The notes under the pieces are model-generated. The model saw nothing but the letters and a program-made list of their open reading frames with translations, searched no databases and was not told the origin of the DNA. From the NCBI RefSeq assembly GCF_947495665.1, contig NZ_CANLZV010000015.1:60308-124307 (forward strand): DNA of 64,000 bases, read 5' to 3'. Positions 9,426 to 18,902 of this stretch are shown here, piece by piece. Position 1 is the first letter of the stretch; each line of letters opens with the position of its first letter. The position numbers and the translations under genes are program-made. The stretch is from an uncultured Sunxiuqinia sp. (GTDB lineage: Bacteria; Bacteroidota; Bacteroidia; Bacteroidales; Prolixibacteraceae).

Positions 9426-10796
9426 TTAGAACATCGGATCCCATGGTGGAAGCATTTCTGCCTTTTCACCGTAGATATCCAAGACTTTCTGACTTACATA
9501 TTTTTTATGCACGACAATGCGGAACATGTATTCGTCAAACCATTGATCGGTAAAAGTCAGATACCCCTTTTCGCCCGACTGCGCGCCCCAGCTGTTTTCA
9601 AACTGCCACTTCAGCGGCTGTTCATCGTTGTCCACCTCAACTGCAATCAAAGCCATCCCATGGCTCGAACCACTTTCACGACTCTGAATCCGCTCTGTTT
9701 TCGACATCTGAAAAGGCACATTGTAAACCGCTTCGTAGTTGAAGTTATCCACATCCAGAATGCCGTAGTCGCGCCGTAGCTGTTTGCCTACATCGCACGA
9801 GGCGTACATGGCTTCATTATTTTTAATCGATTCAATGCAAAATGCCTTAATCGCCTCGTTGGGGAGATTGACATAATGCCAGTTTTCACCCTCTTCCACA
9901 TTGCGGTAATTCTCAATTTCATAATGTTTCCAGAAAGGTCGCGTGGGATCATTCATCAACATCACATAATCATTCAGTTGAATATCGCCCAACACCGCTT
10001 TCATGAATGATTGCGGCGTATAGTTTTGGGCTGCAACCAACTTCCCTTCTTTGTCCTTGTATCTGAATTCGAACTCAACAGGAGGCTCGCCCAAGTTCAA
10101 GGCCAGCATGCGGTAAATGACAGCCATCATGTCAACCTTGGCATTTTCAATGGCCTTGTCACTTTTTCCCGACGCTTTCATTTCACGCAGCGCCAAAGCT
10201 TGTTCACGAAGTTTGCGGTTCACCAACTTGGTCATCCAGCTGGTGTTTTCGCTGGAATACGTTTCTTCCATGGCTTCGCGCGGTACCATACCATATTTAT
10301 TGGCCAGGTTTACAAAATTGATCCATTGTCCGCCATCATCCACCGGCGACCGGAAGTACCAACGTACTTTCTGATCATCAATGGCTAAATCAGCCGTAGC
10401 AATAATGTTATTCAGAAATAAGTTGGCCTTTTCAAACAAGTCCCAGAAATAAAGGTAGTTTTCAGAAAACTCAAGCGATTGGGTATTGAATTTCTCACTC
10501 GCCATGGGACGAAAAATATTCAATGAAGTGAACAGCCAGCAACGGCCCGATTTCTTTTGATTGGTAATTCCCGACACCTCAACACGGTAAGTAAAATAAT
10601 GATCCGTTGTTCCCTCATTTTCCCGGCTCCAGGCCAAGTCAGTTATCGGATTGGAGGAAAGTGCATTTTGCATGCCCACCGTATAATTATCTTTCACAAA
10701 ACCTGACCGGATTTTATCCAGGTCCTTTTGATCAATCGACTGGCTAACGCTCCACAATGGCAACATCAGACCAAGAATAAAGGTCCATTTCTTCAT
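9426..10796 (-). CDS. Exported C1-family cysteine peptidase (bleomycin hydrolase/aminopeptidase C type)
   Basis: Papain-like peptidase of the C1B group. Catalytic residues are in the expected order: Cys in SGRCWLFTSLN, His in SGSSHGMALIAVEVD, and Asn in WQFENSWGAQ. The start is placed at the ATG at 10796, because the following residues KKWTFILGLMLPLWSVSQ form a clean signal peptide; the ATG-like codons further upstream add an unsupported 12-residue tail. Mature family members are usually cytoplasmic aminopeptidases, so export to the periplasm is notable, though such exported forms are common in Bacteroidota. It is convergent with the serpin operon. Confidence 0.92.
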   Translation of the reverse strand: MKKWTFILGLMLPLWSVSQSIDQKDLDKIRSGFVKDNYTVGMQNALSSNPITDLAWSRENEGTTDHYFTYRVEVSGITNQKKSGRCWLFTSLNIFRPMASEKFNTQSLEFSENYLYFWDLFEKANLFLNNIIATADLAIDDQKVRWYFRSPVDDGGQWINFVNLANKYGMVPREAMEETYSSENTSWMTKLVNRKLREQALALREMKASGKSDKAIENAKVDMMAVIYRMLALNLGEPPVEFEFRYKDKEGKLVAAQNYTPQSFMKAVLGDIQLNDYVMLMNDPTRPFWKHYEIENYRNVEEGENWHYVNLPNEAIKAFCIESIKNNEAMYASCDVGKQLRRDYGILDVDNFNYEAVYNVPFQMSKTERIQSRESGSSHGMALIAVEVDNDEQPLKWQFENSWGAQSGEKGYLTFTDQWFDEYMFRIVVHKKYVSQKVLDIYGEKAEMLPPWDPMF

Positions 10797-10852
10797 AGGA
10801 TTGAAATCTATATTTAAGTTGATAAGCACCAAAAATAACCATTATTCAAGCC

Positions 10853-10886
10853 AAAAAAAAGAGACACCTTTTTTCCGGTGCCTCTT
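10853..10886 (-). terminator. Terminator of the FadL-type gene
   Basis: On the minus strand, AAGAGGCACC pairs with GGTGTCTCTT (one G-U pair) and is followed by an uninterrupted U-run. It sits just downstream of the FadL-like gene and upstream of the C1 peptidase gene, separating the two transcripts. Confidence 0.82.
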
Positions 10887-10914
10887 CTCTTATTTTTGAA
10901 TTGGTCGAATATGC

Positions 10915-12465
10915 CTATTTAAAAAGACTGTATTGCAAGCCAATGGCAACGGCAATGTTTTCCTTGTCATAGGTTTCCGTATAAGTTGGAAACGCCTTAT
11001 CCTCATCTGTGTAAGTCGTATAAAGCACTCCGGCATCCAAAGTCAGTTGCTTGGTGGCTTTCCACTGAAGGCCTGCCGCAAATGAATTGGACGAATTGCT
11101 GTAACTGAAATCACTTTGGTACTGCTCGCTAACACCAGTGGTTGACTGCATGGCTCCGGCACTCAATGCAAAACGATCAGAAAAATCGTACTGCAACCCA
11201 AGCGATACTTCCCACAGGTTATCTTCAATCACGCGTTCATCGCCTGACATTGTTCTCCCCCAGTTAACGCCTTTGTCAAAATAATTATTGAAAGACACGG
11301 AACTTGATAACTTCGAAGTCAACTTGTAGTCCAGACCCACCATTAGGATAGCAGGAATATCCGTACGCGTTTCTGCTTTGTCCGGGAATAAGCCCGTATC
11401 ATCCACTTTAGTTTCATTGGTCAGCTTCAATACCGTTTGGAATTCATATTTCGCGCCAATATTCAATCGGTCATTAGGCGAAATGTTTACCCCAAAAATT
11501 GGCGTAAAGCCAGTTCCTTTTTGTTTGGTATCCAACTCTTGATCCAGCAAGTTTGAATTATTCAGCTGAGCTAACTGCCCTTCTGTTGCTTCTAAAACAC
11601 CAACAGCCTCACCATAGGTACTGGCATCAGAACCCAGCATCCCTAAAACCTGAAGTAATTGTGGATCTTCAATAGCAGCATCCCCATCAAGAGCACCAAC
11701 CCCAATTGCCGTTTTTAGATTATTTTGCGTGGTATTCAGTGTACCAATCAAACCATCAAGCACTGGCTTTACCATACCTTGATATTGTGAAGCGGGCATG
11801 GCACCGGCTGCCGTTATAGCCTGAATGTTGGCAATCGTTCCCGAATAGGTATTCACTGATGGCAAAACCCGAACGCCTCCATATACCGACACCATTTCAT
11901 TCACTTTCGTACTCATTCCAAGCTGAAATCCCCAGAAAACGGATTGGCCTTCGAAAGCAATGTCGCTATTATACCCCGTCACCCCTAGAATCTGACCACC
12001 ACTGGCAGCAGAAAAAACATCAGCCAACATTCCGTAGCCTGTAGCCATCTGCGCAATTCTTCCTTCAAACGAAGGAATTCCTTCATCAAAAACAACCGAG
12101 CCTCCCCCGGCATTTGGACCAAAGCCCAGCGAAAAAGCCAGCTTGTCTTTTTTATACACCGCAAAAGCACTTGGAAAAACCGGCACTTCCAACTCACCAA
12201 TAAATTCCTGGTTATTCAAAGGTGCCGTGGTGGTAATGGTACGGGTTTGGTAGAGGGTTTGACTATGAAAACCAAAATGAAAGCCATTCTGCATTTCCAT
12301 CACTCCAGCTGGATTGAAATATACTGCATCCAGATCAGTAGAAGCATTTCTGGAGAGCATTCGAATGTATTGCGCACTCTGATTGGCGTTGGTCAGCAAG
12401 CCCCCAGCAAACAATGATTGCATGCCTAAAAGACATGCAACAAATAGTAAAGTTGTACTTTTCAT
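10915..12465 (-). CDS. Outer-membrane transport protein, OmpP1/FadL/TodX family
   Basis: 516-residue outer-membrane beta-barrel of the family that moves long-chain fatty acids and other hydrophobic compounds across the outer membrane. A signal peptide (LLFVACLLGMQSLFA) is followed by the characteristic N-terminal block with SRNASTDLDAVYFNPAGV. The rest alternates amphipathic strands and ends in aromatic residues (YSLFK). A loop around residues 215-310 rich in Gly, Ala and Gln enlarges it relative to typical members. Monocistronic, with its own terminator. The substrate cannot be told from sequence. Confidence 0.92.
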   Translation of the reverse strand: MKSTTLLFVACLLGMQSLFAGGLLTNANQSAQYIRMLSRNASTDLDAVYFNPAGVMEMQNGFHFGFHSQTLYQTRTITTTAPLNNQEFIGELEVPVFPSAFAVYKKDKLAFSLGFGPNAGGGSVVFDEGIPSFEGRIAQMATGYGMLADVFSAASGGQILGVTGYNSDIAFEGQSVFWGFQLGMSTKVNEMVSVYGGVRVLPSVNTYSGTIANIQAITAAGAMPASQYQGMVKPVLDGLIGTLNTTQNNLKTAIGVGALDGDAAIEDPQLLQVLGMLGSDASTYGEAVGVLEATEGQLAQLNNSNLLDQELDTKQKGTGFTPIFGVNISPNDRLNIGAKYEFQTVLKLTNETKVDDTGLFPDKAETRTDIPAILMVGLDYKLTSKLSSSVSFNNYFDKGVNWGRTMSGDERVIEDNLWEVSLGLQYDFSDRFALSAGAMQSTTGVSEQYQSDFSYSNSSNSFAAGLQWKATKQLTLDAGVLYTTYTDEDKAFPTYTETYDKENIAVAIGLQYSLFK

Positions 12466-12654
12466 CCAAATTAAAGATTAGTTGTAACTGGCAAAAATAA
12501 AATTTTTTATTTCTCCGAAAAGCTTTTATGCTGTATATCAGTTAATTAAAGAACTTTAGACGAAAAAAGTCCTTTAGTCCAAAAGTTAGAACATAGCTAA
12601 ACTCAAGCAATAACCCCTTCTATTTAAATCGTATCCATACGTTCTTTATTAAAG

Positions 12655-12689
12655 AAAAAGAGGTGCTCCTGTATAGTGGAGCACCTCTT
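12655..12689 (-). terminator. Terminator of the SusC/SusD transcript
   Basis: A 12-bp perfect stem, AAGAGGTGCTCC (12658-12669) with GGAGCACCTCTT (12678-12689), has an 8-nt loop. On the minus strand it is followed by a U-rich stretch, ending the long uptake operon just after susD. Confidence 0.9.
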
Positions 12690-12725
12690 CATTGTCAAAC
12701 ATTACAATATCTCAAAAACACATAT

Positions 12726-14297
12726 TTAAAAGTTAGGACCACCTGTATCCCACCACAAACGTGTACTGATTGCATCCGGGCCACCCAGTTTTTGAGTAGC
12801 ATCAGCAATACCTTCCACATTTCCGGTTCTTTCAGCTTCAACAAATGGCATCCGTTTGATCCATTCTCCCTCAGGAATAATTCCCCAGTCAGAACTGCTG
12901 TCATTTTTATACACCGTTGGAATTTTAGGATAGCCGGTTCTTCGAAAATCAGCCCAAGGCTCATTGGGATTAAAGAATCCTGCAATCCACTTTTGTGTAA
13001 TAATTTTTTCCAGCTTCAGCTCATCAGAATCGGCTTCATTCCACTTTACAGTAACGGTAGACCGAGAAATAAAATCATTAACATCACCTGTTGCTTTAGG
13101 ATCATTGTAGTTGATTGGTTTACTGGTATCATCAGCCAGGTACTCATCAACACCACCGGCTCCCCAGTTTGCGAAAGATGCTCGAACACCATTTTCATAG
13201 TTTTCCTGAGCATCTCCGGCACCTTCCCAGCCTCTCAAACTCGCTTCAGCCAAATCAAAATAAACTTCAGCTGCTTCCAGGTAATTTCGCTTCGTAATTG
13301 TTTTAAAGCTCTCATTAATCATTGAGAAAGAAGTACGATCATCTTTGGCAACCAACTCAGCTCCATTACGGATACCTTTATACGGATATTCAGGATGATC
13401 CGGATATAACGATTCGTCCGTTGCGGGTTGGAAATATTTAGCAATACGGTTGTCTTTCAAGCCTACCAAGAATGATTCCATCGCTGCAGACATTCTGGTA
13501 TCATTCCACTCGAAACAAATAATGGCCAAATACAATTTACCGCCATACAGCGAAATCGTAAAATTATCCTCATTGCTTAAAATCAAACCCGCAGGATCAC
13601 TAATTGCTTTTTCGCCTTCAGCTTTTGCCAGTACAGGATCGGCTTTAGAAATACGAATAGCCAAACGTAAACGCAAGGAGTTTACCAGCTTCATCCACTT
13701 GAGGACATCTCCATTGTAACTGGCATCAAACTTTTTCATCCCCACATAATCCTCATTCGCCCGGAACACTTCCTGAATCTTATCCAATTCGCTAAAGAAT
13801 GTGTCATATAGCTCAGGCTCGCTATCATAGTAAACCGTTGATTCAGAAGACCCATAATTGGAGTAAATCACAGGACCATGATAAGTTGTCAAGCGTGATA
13901 CGCCAAGGATACGAACTAAGCGTGCCCATTGTGCAAACACTTCGTAACCATCCTCTTCAGCAATTTCAATCACTTGTTTTGATGGAGCCATCAAGTTATT
14001 ATAGATCCGGTTCCAGTAGGTATTCCAACGAATGTAGTACGTCGTGTTGTTGACGTTACTCACAAACGGAGTTGGTGTTGCCATGTAATCAGCAAAAGAC
14101 TCAGCAACCAGATTTTCTTCAATCTGGTGTCCAAAAATATTCCCCAACATAGAAGAAAAATAAGCCCCAACATGGTTGAAATCCTGTTTCAGCGACTCCC
14201 CGCTAATCTCATAGGGATTGGTGTTCGCTTCTTCAAATTGATCGGTGCAAGCTCCCAAAGCAAGAGCAAGCATCATGGTAAAAAATATCTTTTTCAT
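12726..14297 (-). CDS. SusD/RagB-like outer-membrane lipoprotein
   Basis: 523-residue surface lipoprotein that forms the lid of a SusC-type transporter and helps capture the substrate. The lipobox is LALGAC (cysteine near residue 17), followed by the usual acidic start (TDQFEEANTNP). The TPR-like helical core is seen in DVLKWMKLVNSLRLRLAIRI and YFDLAEASLRGW, matching SusD-like group 2 members. It starts 12 bp after the upstream susC gene, so the two form a pair. No glycoside hydrolase or peptidase lies in the operon, so the substrate is unknown. Confidence 0.95.
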   Translation of the reverse strand: MKKIFFTMMLALALGACTDQFEEANTNPYEISGESLKQDFNHVGAYFSSMLGNIFGHQIEENLVAESFADYMATPTPFVSNVNNTTYYIRWNTYWNRIYNNLMAPSKQVIEIAEEDGYEVFAQWARLVRILGVSRLTTYHGPVIYSNYGSSESTVYYDSEPELYDTFFSELDKIQEVFRANEDYVGMKKFDASYNGDVLKWMKLVNSLRLRLAIRISKADPVLAKAEGEKAISDPAGLILSNEDNFTISLYGGKLYLAIICFEWNDTRMSAAMESFLVGLKDNRIAKYFQPATDESLYPDHPEYPYKGIRNGAELVAKDDRTSFSMINESFKTITKRNYLEAAEVYFDLAEASLRGWEGAGDAQENYENGVRASFANWGAGGVDEYLADDTSKPINYNDPKATGDVNDFISRSTVTVKWNEADSDELKLEKIITQKWIAGFFNPNEPWADFRRTGYPKIPTVYKNDSSSDWGIIPEGEWIKRMPFVEAERTGNVEGIADATQKLGGPDAISTRLWWDTGGPNF

Positions 14298-14309
14298 AGT
14301 CGCGAATTA

Positions 14310-17300
14310 TTAAAATGTAATTTTTAGATTAAAACCATACGTTCTCGTAGAAGGCAAGTTAAAGTTATCCAGCGATTGAGAGTTTAATCCGGTATTCATT
14401 GCCAGTTCTGGATCATAAGGAGCATCTTTATAGATGAAGAACAAGTTTTGACCAACTAAAGAGAAAGAAGCTGCTTTGAAGGGCAAGCTAAGTTTTGTCA
14501 TATCAAAGTCATAAGTTAAAGCCAATTGGCTTAACCGGATGTTGGTACGATCATACACATAAGCTTCCAGGATACCATTCCGTTCACCTACTGTTGTATA
14601 GTAAGTTTTGGCATCGATTTCGGTTACAGGAGTTGTTCCCTGAATCGCATTGATGGCAACAACACCACCGTTGTCACGAGCATCTCCGGTACGTTTGCTC
14701 ACTCCGTATCCATCAAGCATCGATTCAGTTTGACTAACGACTTTCCCACCAATTTTCGCGTTAATCAGAAAACTTAAAGAAAGGTTTTTGTATCTCATGT
14801 TGTTATTCCAGCCTAAACTCCAATCCGGCTCCAGGTTGCCCAGATACTCGCGCTCGGTTGTTTTTTGTGGCTTGCCAGTTTTTTCATCCAGAATGATTTG
14901 TCCTTGTTCGTTGCGTTGAAACTTATATCCATACAAATCATAGAAAGAACCTCCAGCCAGCAGATAAGTTGAATATCCTTCAGAACTTCCCAAGTCAATC
15001 CTTTTATCTTCAAATTCAGGAACCAGTTCTTCTACTTTACTGTTGTTTTTGCTGTAGTTGAAAGTTGAATTCCAAGTGAAGTTTCTGGTTTTTACAGGAA
15101 TGCTATTAACCGTTAATTCTACCCCTTTATTTACAATTTTACCCGCATTGATAAAATAAGTGGTGTAGCCTGAGCCTGATGGAGCAGGAAGAGGTATGAA
15201 TTGATCTTTACTATCTACATGGTAATAGGTAAAATCAAAGCCAAATCGGCCATTAAAAAATCTCCAGTCAGCACCTAATTCCATACTGGTCTGCATTTCA
15301 GGCTTCAAGGTTCTAAATGGTAGTTGCGTGTTCCGGTCAACACCTCCACCACTATTAATGGTATGCTGAGGATGAATTCGATTAAAAGGAACCTCGTTGG
15401 CAACCGTTGTGCTGGATGCACGAACTTTAGCAAAGCTAATAAAATCAGGCAACGTTACCATCTCGCTGATGATACCGGTAAGCCCCACTGCCGGATAGAA
15501 ATAAGAATCGTTTCCAGTTCCAGCCAAGGTCGAAGCCCAGTCATTTCTTCCTGACAAGTCCAGAAACAACATTTCTTTGAAACCTAACTGGAAGTTACCA
15601 AAAACACCTTGTTTAATCACTTTCCCGCTGTAAGTTGAGCGTACCTGAACATTGAAAGGCAAGTTTTGGAAGAAGAATTCATTGGGATAAAGCAAATCGT
15701 TGGTTCCGTTATCAACAGCAACCCCGTCTCCCAAAACGGTTTCCTGGTAACTGGCACCTAAGGTTGCATCCAAATTAAATGCACCGAACTCATTTTGATA
15801 AGTAAAGATTCCATCGGTATAAACCGACTTGTCTTCATACTTTTGGTACTGCCATCTTCCGTTTGCAGATACGTTGGTTGGATTCGATCCTGCAGCATGC
15901 TTTTGTTCGTAGGACTTCACGGCATAATCGATGTTTCCACGAGCCTGAAACTTCAATTTATCGGTAATGAAATATTCTAAAGTTGCACTTGAAATCAAAC
16001 GCTTAGCCAAGTCTTTTTTAGGCTCCTTGTTAATTACCCAATAAGGATTTGACTGAAAGTGATCTTCGACAAACCAGTTCTGCAAATACATGTTACGATC
16101 TGCATTAAACACCTGGTAATTGTCCTTATACGATTGGAAATCCTTGTCGCGTGGGAAAAGATACAAACCAGTTAGCGGGTTTAGGTAATACCCAGCCGTG
16201 TTACGATTACTTGTTTTTTCAGCAATCAACATCACATTGGAGCTAATTCGAACTTTGTCATTAAACAAATTCGTTGATTGCTTAAACATGACATTGTGCT
16301 TGGAGTAATCGTTGTTCGGAACAATACCTGATGAAGCTGTATTTCCATATGAGAAATAAACCGAAGTTTTGTTATTACCTCCATTGATCGACAGGTTATT
16401 CACCAGGTTGTATCCTGTTTGGAAGAAGTCGTCCACATAGTTACTGTCATAATTTCCTTTTGTATACGACCAACTTTCTTTCGCACCAGATTCACTTCCA
16501 TAATCAAATTGCAATTCAGGAGCTGCCAGAATGCTCTCAAAAACGGAACTCGAACTAAACGTTACATCTACGCGTCCTTCTTTGGCTTTTTTAGTGGTTA
16601 TGATTACCACTCCGTTTGCTCCCTGACTACCATAAAGTACGGCAGCATTGGATCCTTTCAGAATATTAATGCTTTCAATATCTTCCGGGTTAATCTGAGA
16701 CAAACCATCACCTTGGTCTGTTCCTCCCCACATACCTGGCTGTCCACCTTTATGGTTAACCATTGGAATACCATCAATAACGTATAGCGGCTCTGTCAAC
16801 CCACTCACCGAACGGCTGCCCCTCAACACGGTACGGGTAGAACCTCCTGCTCCGGAACTACTCTTTCTGATTTCAAGACCAGCCGTTTTTCCACTCAGGC
16901 TGTTCATGAAGTTAATATCGCGCGACTTTAGCAACTCTTCACCTGAAACCTGTTGAGATGCATAAGTCAGTGTTTTTTTGTCACGCTGAATACCCAAAGC
17001 TGTTACAACCACTTCATCGACATCAAAAGCATCGCTTTCCATCATTACATTAATCTCAGTACGATTGCCAACAACTTCTTCAACCGTTACTAAGCCAACA
17101 AATGAAAATACAAGCGTATCGTTAGCTACAGGAATATCAAGCGCATACTCTCCATTGTAATTGGTAATTTGCCCAACGGTAGTGCCTTTAACCAATACAG
17201 ATACGCCTGGGATGGGTTCTCCGTCATTATCAGTCACAACACCTTTTACTGTTTTTTTCTCCTGTTCCGTTTGGAACATACCCGAATTAGGAGAAGCTGC

Positions 17301-17438
17301 GTTAACACTGGCTGTTCCCAGCAAGCTAAAGCATCCTAATACATACAGCGCTAGCACGAAAATTCTCTGAATTTTAAATTTTCGGCTCCGAACAGTCCTC
17401 AAAGGAACAGAGGGTTCACTTTGCTTCATTTTTTTCAT
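14310..17438 (-). CDS. SusC/RagA-type TonB-linked outer-membrane protein without STN domain
   Basis: TonB-dependent transporter, about 1040 residues. An extended basic N-terminus leads into a hydrophobic signal (IFVLALYVLGCFSLLG). Next come a carboxypeptidase-D-like regulatory domain (TVKGVVTDNDGEPIPGVSV), the SusC-specific plug (YVIDGIPM, DIESINILKGSNAAVLYGSQ, GANGVVIITTKK) and a 22-strand-type barrel ending FNLKITF. The ATG at 17438 is preferred over an upstream one 33 bp away. It is paired with susD downstream and preceded by a FecR gene. It is clearly paralogous to the gene at 18903-22187 through the plug and barrel (both have GYYLNPLTGLY and NMYLQNWFVEDHFQSNP) but lacks that protein's N-terminal signalling domain. 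Confidence 0.96.
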   Translation of the reverse strand: MKKMKQSEPSVPLRTVRSRKFKIQRIFVLALYVLGCFSLLGTASVNAASPNSGMFQTEQEKKTVKGVVTDNDGEPIPGVSVLVKGTTVGQITNYNGEYALDIPVANDTLVFSFVGLVTVEEVVGNRTEINVMMESDAFDVDEVVVTALGIQRDKKTLTYASQQVSGEELLKSRDINFMNSLSGKTAGLEIRKSSSGAGGSTRTVLRGSRSVSGLTEPLYVIDGIPMVNHKGGQPGMWGGTDQGDGLSQINPEDIESINILKGSNAAVLYGSQGANGVVIITTKKAKEGRVDVTFSSSSVFESILAAPELQFDYGSESGAKESWSYTKGNYDSNYVDDFFQTGYNLVNNLSINGGNNKTSVYFSYGNTASSGIVPNNDYSKHNVMFKQSTNLFNDKVRISSNVMLIAEKTSNRNTAGYYLNPLTGLYLFPRDKDFQSYKDNYQVFNADRNMYLQNWFVEDHFQSNPYWVINKEPKKDLAKRLISSATLEYFITDKLKFQARGNIDYAVKSYEQKHAAGSNPTNVSANGRWQYQKYEDKSVYTDGIFTYQNEFGAFNLDATLGASYQETVLGDGVAVDNGTNDLLYPNEFFFQNLPFNVQVRSTYSGKVIKQGVFGNFQLGFKEMLFLDLSGRNDWASTLAGTGNDSYFYPAVGLTGIISEMVTLPDFISFAKVRASSTTVANEVPFNRIHPQHTINSGGGVDRNTQLPFRTLKPEMQTSMELGADWRFFNGRFGFDFTYYHVDSKDQFIPLPAPSGSGYTTYFINAGKIVNKGVELTVNSIPVKTRNFTWNSTFNYSKNNSKVEELVPEFEDKRIDLGSSEGYSTYLLAGGSFYDLYGYKFQRNEQGQIILDEKTGKPQKTTEREYLGNLEPDWSLGWNNNMRYKNLSLSFLINAKIGGKVVSQTESMLDGYGVSKRTGDARDNGGVVAINAIQGTTPVTEIDAKTYYTTVGERNGILEAYVYDRTNIRLSQLALTYDFDMTKLSLPFKAASFSLVGQNLFFIYKDAPYDPELAMNTGLNSQSLDNFNLPSTRTYGFNLKITF

Positions 17439-17519
17439 AAATTTGAAGTTTTGGGTTAATAATGTTTGCACGATGTTATTTACTCTTGCCGGGCGGTGTT
17501 ACAGCACTTTCCGGCTTTT

Positions 17520-18686
17520 TTATATTCTTGATATCATAATTTGCTCATTATTCGTTTCCACCTTAATCGCCATAAACTCAGCAACAACCTCCAATACCTG
17601 ATCGACTGAACTTCTAAGGTCTAAATACCCGGAGAAGGTTTCATTTCCCAAGTCTGGTTCTTTAATCTGAATATCGGCATTATAATACCGGGCTACTTTT
17701 CTTAGAATGTCTTTTAATGGCTGATGCTCAACAAACAAAAAACCTTCACGCCACGAGGTATAGCTCTTGGTGTTGACCTGCTTTTGTTCCATAAGCTTAC
17801 TTTGTGAATCATAGACAGCCAATGTTCCGGGTTCAATCACCTTTTGTGATTTTCCCCAAAATTCATCTCCATCAAATTCCAACTCAACAGAGCCACTTTC
17901 CAACACCGTTTGTGTCGTCTGTTCGTCCGTATAAGCTGTCAGGTTAAAGACAGTCCCCAAAACTTTTACTTCCAGGTTTTGTGTAATCACATGAAATGGC
18001 TGAGCTGGATTGTGACTCACCTCAAAAACAGCTTCGCCTTCCAAATAAACCTCTCTTTTCGCCGTTTCGAACCGGGCCGGATAAACCAACCGCGAACCGG
18101 AATTGAGCCAAACCCGACTGCTGTCAGACAAAAGCAACATGGTGCGTTTTCCATAAGGAACAACCACGGTGTTAAAAGCCATTTTTTTGCCTGTCAATTG
18201 CTGGTCGACCGCCTGTACGGCATCAATCTTAACCTGATCACCAGCTTGGGTATATTCTATTTTTGACTCTTCCGTATCGATAACAATCTCTTGTTCTCCG
18301 GAAAGGAACAAACGGGTTGAAGCGCTCTTTTCAACAGGAGCTATATTTTTAACATAGACCCTAAAATCAGACATTTGCAAGATTTGAAGTGTAGCCGCAA
18401 AACCGACAATAAGCAAGATCGATGCAGCAATTCCTAACTTTCCCCACCGTCTTTGCTTCTGATACTTATAAATACTTTGATTGATTTGACTTCCGAGTAG
18501 TCTCTTCTCTTCTTCGGGTAAGTCGTTTCGAAATTTTGAAAGACTGCTCAAAAGAGATTCCGCATCGTTAAATTCATCTGTCGAAAAAATATCAGCACCA
18601 GACAAATAAGCAGGGCCGGCTTTTCTTCTTTCTGCATCGCCTTCCTTTGCAATCAATTTCTCTCTATCCTGTTTCTTCCTACTCAT
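17520..18686 (-). CDS. FecR-family anti-sigma regulator (second copy)
   Basis: 388 residues. The cytoplasmic N-terminal part (about 1-80) is followed by one transmembrane helix near 85-103 (LGIAASILLIVGFAATL), then the periplasmic FecR domain with VPYGKRTMLLLSDSSRVWLN and YLEGEAVFEV. A C-terminal domain with PLKDILRKVARYYNADIQI is typical of Bacteroidota FecR proteins. Such proteins bind an ECF sigma factor and respond to a TonB-dependent transducer. It lies directly before the second susC. No separate sigma gene accompanies it, so it may share the sigma factor at 23464-24042. A gap of 216 bp precedes it, room enough for its own promoter. Confidence 0.94.
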   Translation of the reverse strand: MSRKKQDREKLIAKEGDAERRKAGPAYLSGADIFSTDEFNDAESLLSSLSKFRNDLPEEEKRLLGSQINQSIYKYQKQRRWGKLGIAASILLIVGFAATLQILQMSDFRVYVKNIAPVEKSASTRLFLSGEQEIVIDTEESKIEYTQAGDQVKIDAVQAVDQQLTGKKMAFNTVVVPYGKRTMLLLSDSSRVWLNSGSRLVYPARFETAKREVYLEGEAVFEVSHNPAQPFHVITQNLEVKVLGTVFNLTAYTDEQTTQTVLESGSVELEFDGDEFWGKSQKVIEPGTLAVYDSQSKLMEQKQVNTKSYTSWREGFLFVEHQPLKDILRKVARYYNADIQIKEPDLGNETFSGYLDLRSSVDQVLEVVAEFMAIKVETNNEQIMISRI

Positions 18687-18902
18687 AAAGCTGCCATTAC
18701 TTTTGTCGTGGTGCTAATTCAAAAACCATAAGAACAGTTTTTGAAAAATATAGACGATCAAAAGAAACTTTTTTTCACTTTCTCCATCACCCCAATCTCA
18801 ACTCACTGTAAATAAGGCAATATGAAAATTGTTTTTTTTTTCAAAAAAAGGTGCCACCACCCAAAATTCAGTGAGCTACCAGTTGGGTCAAATTCGATTC
18901 AG

